Origin: Burkholderiaceae bacterium
GTDB taxonomy: Bacteria > Pseudomonadota > Gammaproteobacteria > Burkholderiales > Burkholderiaceae_C
Direction: 5' to 3'
Length of the DNA: 64,000 nt
NCBI GenBank assembly: GCA_919902775.1
Contig: CAKKRJ010000002.1
Span: 189,322-253,321, forward strand
The notes beneath the pieces were generated by a model. The model was not told the DNA's origin. It worked only from the letters and a program-made list of their open reading frames with translations, and made no database searches. Of this stretch, positions 25,076 through 34,108 are shown one piece after another. A program made the translations under genes and the position numbers. Position 1 is the stretch's first letter. The number at the start of each line of letters is the position of its first letter.

Positions 25076-25951
25076 ATGACCGACTTTTTACAACTCTTTT
25101 TCAGTGGCCTGGCCACGGGCAGCATTTATGCGCTTGTGGCGTTGGGCTTTACCTTGCTGTGGCAAGCCTCAGGCACGATCAATTTTGCACAGGGCGAATT
25201 CGTCATGCTGCCCGCGTTCATGATGGTGATGCTGCTGGGTTCGGGTTTGTCGCTGTATTTCGCGTTTGCCCTGAGCATCGTGTTGTCGGTCGTGATTTTG
25301 GGCTGGGTGTTCAAGCGCGGTCTGGTGGACCCGTTGTTCAAGTACGGCATGATGCCGATCGTGGTGGCCACCATCGGCCTGTCGATTGCCATGCGCAACG
25401 GCGTGCGTGCCGGCTACAGCGCCGAGCCACAGCCTTTCCCGCAAGTGTTCCCCGATGTGATCTTGGATGTGATGGGCGTCACCTTTTCGGCCGGCGACGT
25501 GGGCACCTTTGTGTTGGCCATGGTGATGGTGCTGGTGACACAAGCTTTCCTCAACAAGACCGTCACGGGACGTGCCATGCAGGCGGTGGCGCAAAACACC
25601 GAAAGCGCATCGGTGCTGGGCATCAACGTGCCGCGCATGATTTTCTACACCTTCGCCATCAACGCCATCCTGGCGGCGGCGGCGGCGTTGCTGGTGACGC
25701 CCACTTACCTGGCCAAGTTCGACATGGGCGAGGGGCTGGGCAACAAGGCCTTCTTTGCCGCCATCATCGGTGGCTTCAACAACTCGCGTGGTGCGCTGGT
25801 GGGCGGCTTGCTGGTGGGCGTGTGTGAAAACCTGGCGGCGGCCTACATCTCGCCGGCCTACAAAGACGCGGTGGCCTTGATCATCTTCATGGTCGTGATC
25901 TTGTTCAAGCCCCAAGGCCTGCTCGGCACCAAAGAGGAGCGCAAAGTATGA
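25076..25951 (+). CDS. livH: ABC transporter permease LivH
   Basis: Inner-membrane permease of 291 residues with about eight hydrophobic segments. The start at 25076 (MTDFLQLFFSGLATGSIYAL) is the normal LivH N-terminus. The conserved LivH features GTINFAQGEFVML and the EAA-like loop (VAQNTESASVLGINVPR) are present. The stop overlaps the livM start by four bases (ATGA). It pairs with LivM as the translocation channel. Confidence 0.94.
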   Translation: MTDFLQLFFSGLATGSIYALVALGFTLLWQASGTINFAQGEFVMLPAFMMVMLLGSGLSLYFAFALSIVLSVVILGWVFKRGLVDPLFKYGMMPIVVATIGLSIAMRNGVRAGYSAEPQPFPQVFPDVILDVMGVTFSAGDVGTFVLAMVMVLVTQAFLNKTVTGRAMQAVAQNTESASVLGINVPRMIFYTFAINAILAAAAALLVTPTYLAKFDMGEGLGNKAFFAAIIGGFNNSRGALVGGLLVGVCENLAAAYISPAYKDAVALIIFMVVILFKPQGLLGTKEERKV

Positions 25952-26928
25952 AAAAGCTCAACCTGTTGTTTGCGCTGGTCGTGTTGGCCGCGCTGGTCAT
26001 CGTGCCCGGTTTCTTGAAGAACTACGGCATCCACATGTTCACCACCTGGCTGGTGTTCATCATCGCCACCATGGGCCTGAATTTGACGGTGGGTTACGCC
26101 GGTCAAAAGTCGCTGGGCCATGCCGCCTTTTTTGGCATCGGGGCCTACACCGTGGCCATCTTTCTCAAGGCGGGCCTGAGCTTCTGGCTGGGTTTGCCGG
26201 TGGCCGCCTTGTTTTGTTTTGTGGTCGGTTTGGCCCTGGGCTTTCCGGCGCTGCGCGTGCAGACGATTTACCTGGCCTTCGCCACCCTGGGTTTCAACAC
26301 CGCCTTGTGGCTGGTGATGCGCAACGAAGAGTGGTTGACCGGCGGCACCTTCGGCATCAACAACATCGCGCGCCCGAGTCTGGGCAGCCTCAGCTTCGAT
26401 GGCAACCTGGCCTATTACTACCTGGTGCTGTTCTTCACCGTCGTGCTGGCGCTGTTGTTGTGGGGCTTGCTTCGTTCGCCCTGGGGCAAGGCGTTCACGG
26501 CCTTGCGTGACAACGCCATCCGCGCCGAGAGCCTGGGCATCGACACCCGCAGCTACACCTTGTTGAGCTTTGCCATTGGCGCGGTGTATGCCGGTGTGGC
26601 CGGTGGCCTGTACGCCTCGCAGGTGCAGTTCATTGACCCGGCTTTGTTCACCGTGGGTGCCTCCATCATGATGTACCTGATGGTGGTGGTTGGCGGCCCA
26701 GGCTACTTTCTGGGCCCCGTGCTGGGCTCGGCGGTGGGCGTGGTGTTGCCCGAATGGCTGCGCTTTGCGCAAGCCTGGTATTTGTTCGTCTTTGGCGCTG
26801 CGGTGGTGGTGTTGATGATCTGGCTGCCCGATGGCTTGCTCAGCATCCCCGACCGCATCAAGGCCCGTCGCCAATCGCGCGCCGCATCGGCAGCCCGTGC
26901 GGCTGCAGGCAAAGGAGTGAAAGCATGA
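25948..26928 (+). CDS. livM: ABC transporter permease LivM
   Basis: Second membrane permease (326 residues), overlapping livH at its start and livG at its end by four bases each. GLNLTVGYAGQKSLGHAAFF near residue 46 and the EAA-like loop FTALRDNAIRAESLGID near residue 188 are the family landmarks. The C-terminus is a basic, Ala/Arg-rich cytoplasmic tail. Confidence 0.94.
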   Translation: MKKLNLLFALVVLAALVIVPGFLKNYGIHMFTTWLVFIIATMGLNLTVGYAGQKSLGHAAFFGIGAYTVAIFLKAGLSFWLGLPVAALFCFVVGLALGFPALRVQTIYLAFATLGFNTALWLVMRNEEWLTGGTFGINNIARPSLGSLSFDGNLAYYYLVLFFTVVLALLLWGLLRSPWGKAFTALRDNAIRAESLGIDTRSYTLLSFAIGAVYAGVAGGLYASQVQFIDPALFTVGASIMMYLMVVVGGPGYFLGPVLGSAVGVVLPEWLRFAQAWYLFVFGAAVVVLMIWLPDGLLSIPDRIKARRQSRAASAARAAAGKGVKA

Positions 26929-27716
26929 CGCACCCCCATCACCATGACCGGCCGCAGGACGCCCCTGTGCTGAAGGTCACCCACATGAAGAAAGCCTACG
27001 GTGCGATCCAGGCGGTGGGCGGCGTTTCGTTTGAAGTGCGCCCGGGCGAAATCTTCGGCGTGATCGGCCCCAACGGCTCGGGCAAGACCACCTTGTTCAA
27101 CAGCATGCTGGGCCAGATCACCCCCGACGAAGGGCGGATCGAGCTCAACGGTGAAGACGTCACCCAGCTCGGCCCGTTGGAGCTCAACCGGCGTGGCGTG
27201 GGCCGCACGTTTCAGACGCTGCAGGTGTTTGGCAAGATGACGGTGCGCGACAACCTGATCGTGGCCGCGCAAGAGCACCAGGGCAACCTGTTCAGCCGCA
27301 TGTTCGCGCCCACCGATTCGGGCCTGGGCGACAAGGCTGACGCGCTGATCGACCAGTTTCACATTCGCCACGTGGCCGACAAGAAAGCCGGAGAGCTGAG
27401 CTACGGCCAGCAAAAACTGGTGGACATCGCCATGGCCTTCATGAGCGAGCCCGATCTGGTGTTGCTGGACGAGCCCTGTGCCGGTGTCAACCCGTCCTTG
27501 GTGGGCGGCATCAGCACCTTGCTCAAAGAGCTCAACCAGACGCGCCGAGCCGATGGCAAGTCCAGCAGCTTTGTCGTGATCGAACACAACATGGACTTTG
27601 TGATGGACCTGTGCCACCGCATCATGGTCATGGTGGAAGGTCAGGTTTTGGCGATTGGCACGCCCGAAGAGATCCGTGCCAACAAGCAGGTGCTTGACGC
27701 GTATTTGGGGAACTGA
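26925..27716 (+). CDS. livG: ABC transporter ATPase LivG
   Basis: Cytoplasmic ATPase of 263 residues. After a His-rich N-terminus (MTHPHHHDRP) come Walker A GPNGSGKTT near residue 47, the signature LSYGQQKL, Walker B LVLLDEPCAGVNP and the switch His in VIEHNMD. The start is set by the ATGA overlap with livM. It forms a heterodimer with LivF to power import. Confidence 0.94.
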   Translation: MTHPHHHDRPQDAPVLKVTHMKKAYGAIQAVGGVSFEVRPGEIFGVIGPNGSGKTTLFNSMLGQITPDEGRIELNGEDVTQLGPLELNRRGVGRTFQTLQVFGKMTVRDNLIVAAQEHQGNLFSRMFAPTDSGLGDKADALIDQFHIRHVADKKAGELSYGQQKLVDIAMAFMSEPDLVLLDEPCAGVNPSLVGGISTLLKELNQTRRADGKSSSFVVIEHNMDFVMDLCHRIMVMVEGQVLAIGTPEEIRANKQVLDAYLGN

Positions 27717-27717
27717 G

Positions 27718-28470
27718 ATGACAGAAAAATCAGCAGACACCTGCATTGAGTTTGACGATGTGGTCGCGGGTTACAAGGATTTCATGATCCTGAACAACCT
27801 GTCCTTCCAAGTGCCCAAAGGCTCCATCACCTTGTTGATTGGCCCCAACGGGGCCGGCAAATCCACCGTGCTCAAAACCTTGTTTGGCTTGCTCAAACCC
27901 AGGCAGGGCAAGGTCTTGCTCAACGGCAAGGACATCACCGGGGCATCGCAAAAAGCCTTGTTGGCCGATGGCATCGCCTTTGTGCCGCAAGGCCGCAACC
28001 TGTTTGGCCAGCTCAGCGTTTATGAAAACCTGGAGCTGGGTGGCATCACGCTGGGCATGAAGACCACGCATGAACGGATTCCAGAAGTGCTGGAATTTTT
28101 TCCGCGCGTGAAAGAGCGCATGAATTCGCGTGCCTCGGCCTTGTCGGGCGGTGAGCAAAAGCAGCTTGAAATCGGTCGCGCCTTGCTGCTGCGCCCAAAA
28201 GTGTTGCTGATCGACGAGCCTTCGATTGGCCTGTCGCCTCTGGTGGTGCTGGACGTGTTCAGGTTGTTGCGCAAGCTGGCGGACCAAGGCACCACGGTGC
28301 TGATGGTCGAGCAAAACGTCAAGAGCGCACTCAAGTTCTCGGACAACGCCATCGCGCTGGAGTCGGGCCGCATGGTGCTGTACAAATCAGCGGCTGAAAT
28401 CCTGGCTGATCCGCAGATGGAGCGCTTGTTTTTGGGCGGGGCGCACACCACGGGCAGTGCGGCTTCTTGA
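27718..28470 (+). CDS. livF: ABC transporter ATPase LivF
   Basis: Second ATPase subunit (250 residues), starting one base after the livG stop. Walker A is GPNGAGKST near residue 41, the signature is LSGGEQKQLEIGRAL, Walker B is VLLIDEPSIGLSP, and the switch is VEQNVKSAL. It completes the Liv-type importer. It converges on the IclR gene with only nine bases between the stops. Confidence 0.94.
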   Translation: MTEKSADTCIEFDDVVAGYKDFMILNNLSFQVPKGSITLLIGPNGAGKSTVLKTLFGLLKPRQGKVLLNGKDITGASQKALLADGIAFVPQGRNLFGQLSVYENLELGGITLGMKTTHERIPEVLEFFPRVKERMNSRASALSGGEQKQLEIGRALLLRPKVLLIDEPSIGLSPLVVLDVFRLLRKLADQGTTVLMVEQNVKSALKFSDNAIALESGRMVLYKSAAEILADPQMERLFLGGAHTTGSAAS

Positions 28471-28479
28471 GTTGGCGAC

Positions 28480-29253
28480 TTAAAGCAGTGGCCGCAGGCT
28501 GTGCGCCGCTTCTTGCAGCACCGGCAGGACGCGGTTCAGGGCGTGGTCGGTTTCTTCGCGGTTGATCGGCATGGTGATGCTGATCGCGCCGAGCACGGTG
28601 TTTTGTCGGTCTAAAAGCGGCACCGCAATGCCGCGAAAGTTCAGCTCCAGTTGCTGCTCCGAGACCGCCCAGCCCTGGCGCTTGAAGCCCACCAGCGCTT
28701 CGCGCAAACTGGTTTTGCTGGACAGGGTGAACGAGGTGAACGCGCGCAGGTCATGCGACTTCAACCATTCATCGATCACGGCCTCGTCGCTGTAGGCCAG
28801 CATGACCATGCCGGCCGCCGTCACCTGGGTGGGCACGCGCGTGCCAGGCATGTAGCCACTGGCCATGTGCCGCTGCAGCCCGCTGCGGGCGATGAAAATG
28901 GTGTCGCCGCCATCCAGCACGCCCAGGTAAGCGATTTCTTCGGTGCCTGCCGTGATGCGCTGTAAAAAGGGTTGAACCAGGCGCGGCAAGCGTGCCGACT
29001 CCAAGTAGGCATGGCCCAGCCGCAAGATGCGCGGCATCAGCCAATACAGCTTGCCGTCTGTGCCCACGTAGCCCAGATGCACCAGGGTTTTCAAATAGCG
29101 TCGGGCCGCTGTGCGGGTCATGCCGCAGCGCTCGCCCATTTCGGTGGCCGTCAGGCGGGGGTGGGCCGCGTCAAAGGCTTCGATGATGTGCAGCCCTTTT
29201 TCAAGACCGGCAATCCAGTCGCGCGGGTCCAGCGCGTCTTGAGGGCTGGGCAT
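28480..29253 (-). CDS. IclR-family regulator of the PcaR/PcaU type
   Basis: A 257-residue regulator. The N-terminus with WIAGLEKGLHIIEAFDA and the helix-turn-helix TATEMGERCGMTRTAARRYL, followed by TLVHLGYV and RILRLGHAYLESARLP, matches the PcaR/PcaU/PobR branch of IclR proteins that respond to aromatic acids or beta-ketoadipate. Its likely targets are the Liv operon, through the two PcaR-like boxes at 23650-23685, and the dehydrogenase gene just downstream of its own start. Activator or repressor mode cannot be told from sequence. Confidence 0.9.
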   Translation of the reverse strand: MPSPQDALDPRDWIAGLEKGLHIIEAFDAAHPRLTATEMGERCGMTRTAARRYLKTLVHLGYVGTDGKLYWLMPRILRLGHAYLESARLPRLVQPFLQRITAGTEEIAYLGVLDGGDTIFIARSGLQRHMASGYMPGTRVPTQVTAAGMVMLAYSDEAVIDEWLKSHDLRAFTSFTLSSKTSLREALVGFKRQGWAVSEQQLELNFRGIAVPLLDRQNTVLGAISITMPINREETDHALNRVLPVLQEAAHSLRPLL

Positions 29254-29259
29254 GGCGGC

Positions 29260-30141
29260 TCAGCGCTTTGGGCGTTGCACCAACTGTGCAATCAGCTCGG
29301 GCACCAGGGCTTGCGGGTCACCTTGCTGGCAAGCCGCTTCCAGTGTGGTTTTGACCGCCTGGGCCACGGTGCGGTCGGCTTGGGTGTCGGTGGCCATTTG
29401 GTTGTAATAGCTCAGGTCCTTGAGCGCATTGCTCATGGAAAAGCGCAGGCCCGTGGTGTCGCCGTTGACCAGCGTGGGCTTGAGCCGCTCCAGTGCCGCC
29501 CCCCAGCCGCCGCCCATGGCCAGCACGTCGACAAAGGTCTGGGCATGGATGCCCGACAGTTGCGCGCAAGCGGCGGCTTCGGCCAACAAGGTGACGGTGC
29601 CCAGCGACACGTAGTTGTGCAGCAGCTTCATCCGGTGGCCCGAGCCAATGGGGCCCGTGTGCACGATGTTTTCGGCAAAGCAAGCCAGGATCGGCCGGCA
29701 GGTTTCAAACACCGCGGCATCGCCTCCCACCAGCAAATTCAGGCGCCCTTCGGCGGCTTCCTTGGGGGTGCGGGTCATGGGCGCATCCAGAAACTGGCCG
29801 CCTTGCGCCACGACCAGGGCCGCGACTTTTTCGGTGGAGGTGGGCACCGCCGTGGAGCAGTCGATGACGATGCTGCCCGGGCGCAGGCCCTGCAAGACGC
29901 CCGCTTCACCCGTCAGCACGGCTTCCACCTGGGGCGTGCCGGTCACGCACAGGATGACCACATCCGATTGCGCGGCAAGTGCCTGGGGTGTCTGGCAGGT
30001 GCGTGCGCCTGCGGCCAGCAAGGCATCCAGGGGCTGGTTGCCGGGGTGCTCCAGCACCGACAGGCTGTGCCCGTGCTTGAGCAAGTTGCTCGCGATGCCG
30101 TGGCCCATCATGCCAATGCCGATCATGCCGATTGTTGTCAT
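29260..30141 (-). CDS. 3-hydroxyisobutyrate dehydrogenase-family NAD(P) oxidoreductase
   Basis: A 293-residue beta-hydroxyacid dehydrogenase. IGMIGIGMMGHGIASNL at residues 4-20 binds NAD(P), and DAPMTRTPKEAAEGRLNLLV is the substrate-binding segment. The catalytic Lys lies in GHRMKLLHNY near residue 168. The start at 30141 (MTTIGMIG) fits the family; the frame open further upstream adds a non-homologous leader. It is six bases downstream of the IclR gene in the same direction, divergent from TetR. The substrate is unknown. Confidence 0.87.
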   Translation of the reverse strand: MTTIGMIGIGMMGHGIASNLLKHGHSLSVLEHPGNQPLDALLAAGARTCQTPQALAAQSDVVILCVTGTPQVEAVLTGEAGVLQGLRPGSIVIDCSTAVPTSTEKVAALVVAQGGQFLDAPMTRTPKEAAEGRLNLLVGGDAAVFETCRPILACFAENIVHTGPIGSGHRMKLLHNYVSLGTVTLLAEAAACAQLSGIHAQTFVDVLAMGGGWGAALERLKPTLVNGDTTGLRFSMSNALKDLSYYNQMATDTQADRTVAQAVKTTLEAACQQGDPQALVPELIAQLVQRPKR

Positions 30142-30279
30142 AGGATCTTTCGAAAATGGAAATGCCTGTGCGGCAAATATAACCACTGTGGCGCAACTCG
30201 GCGTGGCCAGCTGAACGCTGGCGCCAGTTGCGGGTCAACCCTGATCAACCGTCGCCCGAACGCCGCCTATACTCGCCAA

Positions 30280-30987
30280 ATGAACGAAACGGTACATTTT
30301 GCGGAAGGTGTGGCGCCACGGGTGGCGTCACGGGCAGGGCCTGTCGCGAAAGAGGCTGGGCGCACCAACGACCCGGTCCGCACCATGGCCGAAATCCTGG
30401 CGGTGGCCACGCACGAATTTGCCGACAAAGGCCTGACAGGCGCACGCATCGACGAGATCGCGGCCGCCACGCGCACCAGCAAGCGCATGATCTATTACTA
30501 CTTCGGCAGCAAGGACGGTTTGTACCTGGCGGTGCTCGAAGAGGCTTATCGGCGCATGCGGGCCATTGAGTCGGAGCTGCACCTGGACGACTTGCCTCCG
30601 GTCGCAGCCCTGCAAAAGTTGGTCGAGTTCACCTACGACCACCACCGCGACAACGAAGACTTCGTCCGACTGGTGATGAGCGAAAACATCCAGCGCGGCG
30701 ACTACCTGCGCCAAAGCAGCACGATTCAGGAGCTGAACTCCAATGCCATCCGGTCCGTGCGGGCCGTGTACGACCGGGGGGTGGCCGAGGGCGTGTTCCG
30801 CTCGGGGCTCGATCCGGTGGACATCCACTCGGCGATTTCAGCCTTCACGTTTTTCAATGTCTCCAATCGGCACACTTTCGGGGTGATCTTTCAGAACCGG
30901 GCCAGCAAAGACAAGGCCGACACCCTCAAAAGAGAGCATGTGGTGGCCTTGATTTTGCGGTTTGTGAGTCATTCAATTTCGGTATAA
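30280..30987 (+). CDS. TetR-family transcriptional regulator
   Basis: A 235-residue repressor-type protein. A 45-residue leader precedes the DNA-binding domain (MAEILAVATHEFADKGLTG, IDEIAAATRTSKRMIYYYF, KDGLYLAVLEE). The C-terminal ligand domain is typical of regulators that sense acyl or aromatic ligands. The ATG at 30280 is used; the frame is open far upstream but antisense to the dehydrogenase gene there. It is 96 bases upstream of the TRAP-shikimate operon in the same direction, which is its probable target. A 10-bp palindrome CTGGCGCCAG at 30218 lies just upstream of its start. Confidence 0.9.
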   Translation: MNETVHFAEGVAPRVASRAGPVAKEAGRTNDPVRTMAEILAVATHEFADKGLTGARIDEIAAATRTSKRMIYYYFGSKDGLYLAVLEEAYRRMRAIESELHLDDLPPVAALQKLVEFTYDHHRDNEDFVRLVMSENIQRGDYLRQSSTIQELNSNAIRSVRAVYDRGVAEGVFRSGLDPVDIHSAISAFTFFNVSNRHTFGVIFQNRASKDKADTLKREHVVALILRFVSHSISV

Positions 30988-31083
30988 CAGATAGCGTGCC
31001 AGGGGTTTTTGTTATGAGGGTAACTACTGACCTTGGAAAACTAACCAGTTCGTACATTAGCGGTAACCCTTTTCAGGAGATGT

Positions 31084-31623
31084 GTGGTGGTTCAAAAATT
31101 CATTGACGGGTTTTGCAAAGCCCTGAACGTCGTCATCGCGCTGTGTCTGGCCGTGATGGTGGTCTTGGTGTTTGGCAACGTGGTCATGCGCTATGGCTTC
31201 AATTCGGGCATCACCTTGTCCGAAGAGTTGTCGCGCTGGTTGTTTGTCTGGATGACGTTCATGGGGGCCGTCATTGCGTTGCGCGAGCATGGCCACCTGG
31301 GCACCGACATGCTGGTGGGTAAATTGGGCCCGGCGGGCAAAAAGTTTTGCCTGGGGCTGTCTTATGTGCTGATGCTGTTCGTTTGCTGGTTGCTGTTCAA
31401 CGGCGCCTACCAGCAAGCCGTGATCAACCTGGACAGCACCAGTGCGGTGATGGAAGTGTCGATGGCCTGGATTTATGCACCGGGCGTGGTGTTTGCGGTG
31501 CTGGGCGGCTTGATTTTGCTGACCGAATTGCTGCGTTTGCTCAGCGGGCAAATGCGTGACGAAGACCTGGTCATGATCCAGGAATCGGAAGAGTCGCCCC
31601 ATGGCGGCGCGGACAAAGCCTGA
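31084..31623 (+). CDS. dctQ: TRAP transporter small permease DctQ
   Basis: Four-helix small subunit (179 residues) of a tripartite ATP-independent periplasmic transporter. The GTG at 31084 is the start because AGGAG lies four bases upstream. NVVMRYGFNSGITLSEELSR and WMTFMGAVIALREHGHLGTD are the family signature around helices 2 and 3. It is the first gene of a seven-gene unit (dctQ-dctM-dctP-aroQ-aroE-HPPD-like-quiC), which suggests uptake of shikimate, quinate or dehydroshikimate. Confidence 0.93.
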   Translation: MVVQKFIDGFCKALNVVIALCLAVMVVLVFGNVVMRYGFNSGITLSEELSRWLFVWMTFMGAVIALREHGHLGTDMLVGKLGPAGKKFCLGLSYVLMLFVCWLLFNGAYQQAVINLDSTSAVMEVSMAWIYAPGVVFAVLGGLILLTELLRLLSGQMRDEDLVMIQESEESPHGGADKA

Positions 31624-31641
31624 GCGCACGGGAGACACGAC

Positions 31642-32919
31642 ATGACGATTGCTATTTTTGTTTTTTCCCTGATCGGTGCCATGGCCATCGGCATCCCGAT
31701 CGCGTTTTCTCTGCTGATCTGCGGCGTGGCCCTGATGTGGCACATGGACATGTTCGATGCGCAGATCCTGGCGCAAAACCTGCTCGAAGGCTCCAACAGC
31801 TTCCCTTTGTTGGCGGTGCCTTTTTTCATGCTGGCCGGTGAGATCATGAACGCGGGCGGTCTGTCGCGCCGCATTGTGAACTTTGCGATGGCCTGTGTGG
31901 GCCACATCAAAGGGGGCCTGGGTTATGTGACCATCATGGCCGCTGTGATCATGGCCGCCTTGTCCGGATCGGCCGTGGCCGACGCGGCGGCACTGGCCTC
32001 CTTGCTGTTGCCCATGATGGTGGCCGCCGGCCATGACAAGGCCCGCTCGGCTGGCCTGATCGCATCGGCGGGCATCATCGCCCCGGTGATTCCGCCCAGC
32101 ATTGGTTTTGTGATTTTTGGCGTGGCCGGCAACGTGTCCATCTCCAAACTGTTCATGGCCGGCATCTTCCCGGGCGTTTTGCTGGGGGCTTCCTTGTGGA
32201 TGACCTGGTGGTGGTTGGCGCGCCGTGAAGTGGTGCAGGTGCCGCCGCGCAAATCGATGGGCGAAATCATGGTGGCCATGCGTGAAGCCACCTGGGCCCT
32301 GGTGTTGCCGCTGATCGTGGTGTTTGGTTTGAAGTTCGGTGTGTTCACCCCGACCGAAGCGGCGGTGGTGGCTGCGGTGTATGCCCTGCTGATCTCGACC
32401 TTCATTTACCGTGAGTTGAGTCTGAAAGACCTGTACCCGCTGTTTGTGGCCTCGGCCAAGACCAGTGCGATCGTCATGTTCTTGGTGGCCGCAGCCATGG
32501 TGTCGGCCTGGCTGATCACGGTGGCCAATTTGCCTGCCGAATTGATTGCCTTGCTGCAACCCTTGCTGGACAGCCCCCGTTTGCTGATGTTGACCATCAT
32601 GGTCATCACCATGGTGGTGGGCACGGCACTGGACATGACGCCGACCATTTTGTTGTTGACGCCCGTGTTGATGCCTGTGGTCAAGGCCGCTGGCATCGAT
32701 CCGGTTTACTTCGGTGTGCTGTTCATCATCAACAACGCGATCGGCCTGATCACGCCGCCTGTGGGCACGGTGCTCAATGCCGTGGCCGGTGTCGGCAAGA
32801 TCAGCATGGACGAGGTGACCAAGGGGGTGATTCCTTTCATGATCGCCCAGTTCATCATCATGTTTGCCATGGTGGCCTTCCCGGCTTTGGTGATGGTGCC
32901 CGCCCGCTGGTTCTATTGA
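31642..32919 (+). CDS. dctM: TRAP transporter large permease DctM
   Basis: A 425-residue membrane protein with about twelve hydrophobic segments. Conserved DctM motifs are visible: PLLAVPFFMLAGEIMNAGG, MAALSGSAVADAAAL, GIIAPVIPPSIGFVIFG, and near the C-terminus NNAIGLITPPVGTVLN. It forms the Na+-driven channel with DctQ. A nine-bp hairpin lies between it and dctP. Confidence 0.95.
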   Translation: MTIAIFVFSLIGAMAIGIPIAFSLLICGVALMWHMDMFDAQILAQNLLEGSNSFPLLAVPFFMLAGEIMNAGGLSRRIVNFAMACVGHIKGGLGYVTIMAAVIMAALSGSAVADAAALASLLLPMMVAAGHDKARSAGLIASAGIIAPVIPPSIGFVIFGVAGNVSISKLFMAGIFPGVLLGASLWMTWWWLARREVVQVPPRKSMGEIMVAMREATWALVLPLIVVFGLKFGVFTPTEAAVVAAVYALLISTFIYRELSLKDLYPLFVASAKTSAIVMFLVAAAMVSAWLITVANLPAELIALLQPLLDSPRLLMLTIMVITMVVGTALDMTPTILLLTPVLMPVVKAAGIDPVYFGVLFIINNAIGLITPPVGTVLNAVAGVGKISMDEVTKGVIPFMIAQFIIMFAMVAFPALVMVPARWFY

Positions 32920-32929
32920 TTCCTGGCTC

Positions 32930-32958
32930 TGTCGGCTGACCGGGTACGCCAGCCGACA
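32930..32958 (+). terminator. Hairpin between dctM and dctP
   Basis: TGTCGGCTG pairs perfectly with CAGCCGACA across an eleven-base loop, 11 bases after the dctM stop. There is no strong T-run, so an mRNA-stabilising or partial-attenuation role is more likely than full termination. Confidence 0.65.
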
Positions 32959-33011
32959 AGCCTCCCGCTGGAAAGCGTACGTCCGATTCACTTTATTTTT
33001 GGAGACCATTC

Positions 33012-34043
33012 ATGAAACGTGTGTTCATCAAGTCCTTGATCGCTACCGTCGCTTTGGCGGCAGCAGGTGTGGCATCGGCACAAGACAAGACCATCAAATT
33101 CGCCAACCAAAACACAGCCGGTCACCCGATCGTGTTGGGCATGGAAAAGTTCAAGGAAATCGTCGAGAAGAATTCCGGCGGCAAGATCAAGGTCAACGTG
33201 TTCCCCGGTGGCGCACTGGGCAGCGACCAGGCCAACGTGTCGGCCATTCAGGGCGGCACCTTGGAGATGGCTTCCATGAACTCGGGCATTTTTGCCTCGC
33301 AGGTCAAGGAATTCGCCATTTTCGATTTCCCCTTCATGTTCGGCACAGGCAAAGAAGCTGACGCCGCCGTGGACGGCGCTTTCGGCAAAAAGCTGCACGC
33401 CAAGCTGGCAGACAAAGGCATCATCGGCCTGGGCTTTTATGAGCTGGGTTTCCGCAACATCACCAACAGCAAGCGCGCCATCAACAAGGTGGAAGACCTG
33501 GAAGGCCTGAAGCTGCGCGTGATCCCCAACCCGATCAACGTGGACTGGGTCAAGGCCCTGGGTGCCAACCCCACACCACTGCCATGGCCTGAGGTGTATG
33601 CCGCTTTGGAACAAAAAGCCGTGGACGGCCAGGAAAACCCCGTGGCCACCATCAACGGTGCCAAGCTGTACGAAGTGCAAAAGCACCTGGCCTTGACCGG
33701 TCACCAGTACAACCCCCAGTCGGTCATCATCAGCAAGAAGTTCTGGGACAAGCTGTCGGCAGCCGAGCAGAAAATCGTCGCCGATGCGGCCACCGAATCG
33801 GCCAAGTTCCAGCGTGAAAAAGCCCGCGCGCTGGAAGCCAGCATCTTGGAAAACCTGAAGAAAAACGGCATGCAAGTGTCCCAGTTGCCTGAGTCTGAAA
33901 TGGCCAAGCTGCGCGACAAGATGCGTCCTGTGACCGCCAAGTACGGCGTGACCGTGGGCCAGGACCTGGTCAAGGAACTGCAAGCTGAAATCGACAAGGT
34001 GCGCACTGCAGCCGCAGCGCCTGCCAAGAAGTCGGGCAAGTAA
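33012..34043 (+). CDS. dctP: TRAP transporter periplasmic binding protein DctP
   Basis: A 343-residue solute-binding protein. The signal peptide ends at GVASA-QDK near residue 23. The conserved substrate-carboxylate Arg is in GLKLRVIPNP, and TPLPWPEVYAALEQKAVDGQ follows, the standard dimer/ligand region of DctP proteins. A GGAG ribosome site precedes the ATG. The surrounding genes imply a cyclic hydroxy-acid ligand. It ends with a short Ala/Lys tail. Confidence 0.94.
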   Translation: MKRVFIKSLIATVALAAAGVASAQDKTIKFANQNTAGHPIVLGMEKFKEIVEKNSGGKIKVNVFPGGALGSDQANVSAIQGGTLEMASMNSGIFASQVKEFAIFDFPFMFGTGKEADAAVDGAFGKKLHAKLADKGIIGLGFYELGFRNITNSKRAINKVEDLEGLKLRVIPNPINVDWVKALGANPTPLPWPEVYAALEQKAVDGQENPVATINGAKLYEVQKHLALTGHQYNPQSVIISKKFWDKLSAAEQKIVADAATESAKFQREKARALEASILENLKKNGMQVSQLPESEMAKLRDKMRPVTAKYGVTVGQDLVKELQAEIDKVRTAAAAPAKKSGK

Positions 34044-34054
34044 TTTCCCGCCTC

Positions 34055-34084
34055 AAGGCTTCGCCGCGTGTGCGGCGAAGCCTT
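34055..34084 (+). terminator. Perfect hairpin between dctP and aroQ
   Basis: AAGGCTTCGCCGC pairs with its exact complement around a GTGT loop, 11 bases after the dctP stop, followed by CCTTGTTT. The weak T-run suggests partial termination or 3'-end protection that raises transporter over enzyme expression. Confidence 0.75.
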
Positions 34085-34108
34085 CCTTGTTTCCTGAAAG
34101 GATTTGCC

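Noticed and set aside
28972-30279. Upstream extension of the TetR gene giving a 671-residue protein
   Set aside because: The extension is antisense to the dehydrogenase gene; the TetR domain starts normally after the ATG at 30280.
31057-33009. A 650-codon minus-strand frame opposite dctQ and dctM
   Set aside because: His/Gln/Gly/Arg-rich composition typical of antisense to membrane-protein genes; no domain recognised.
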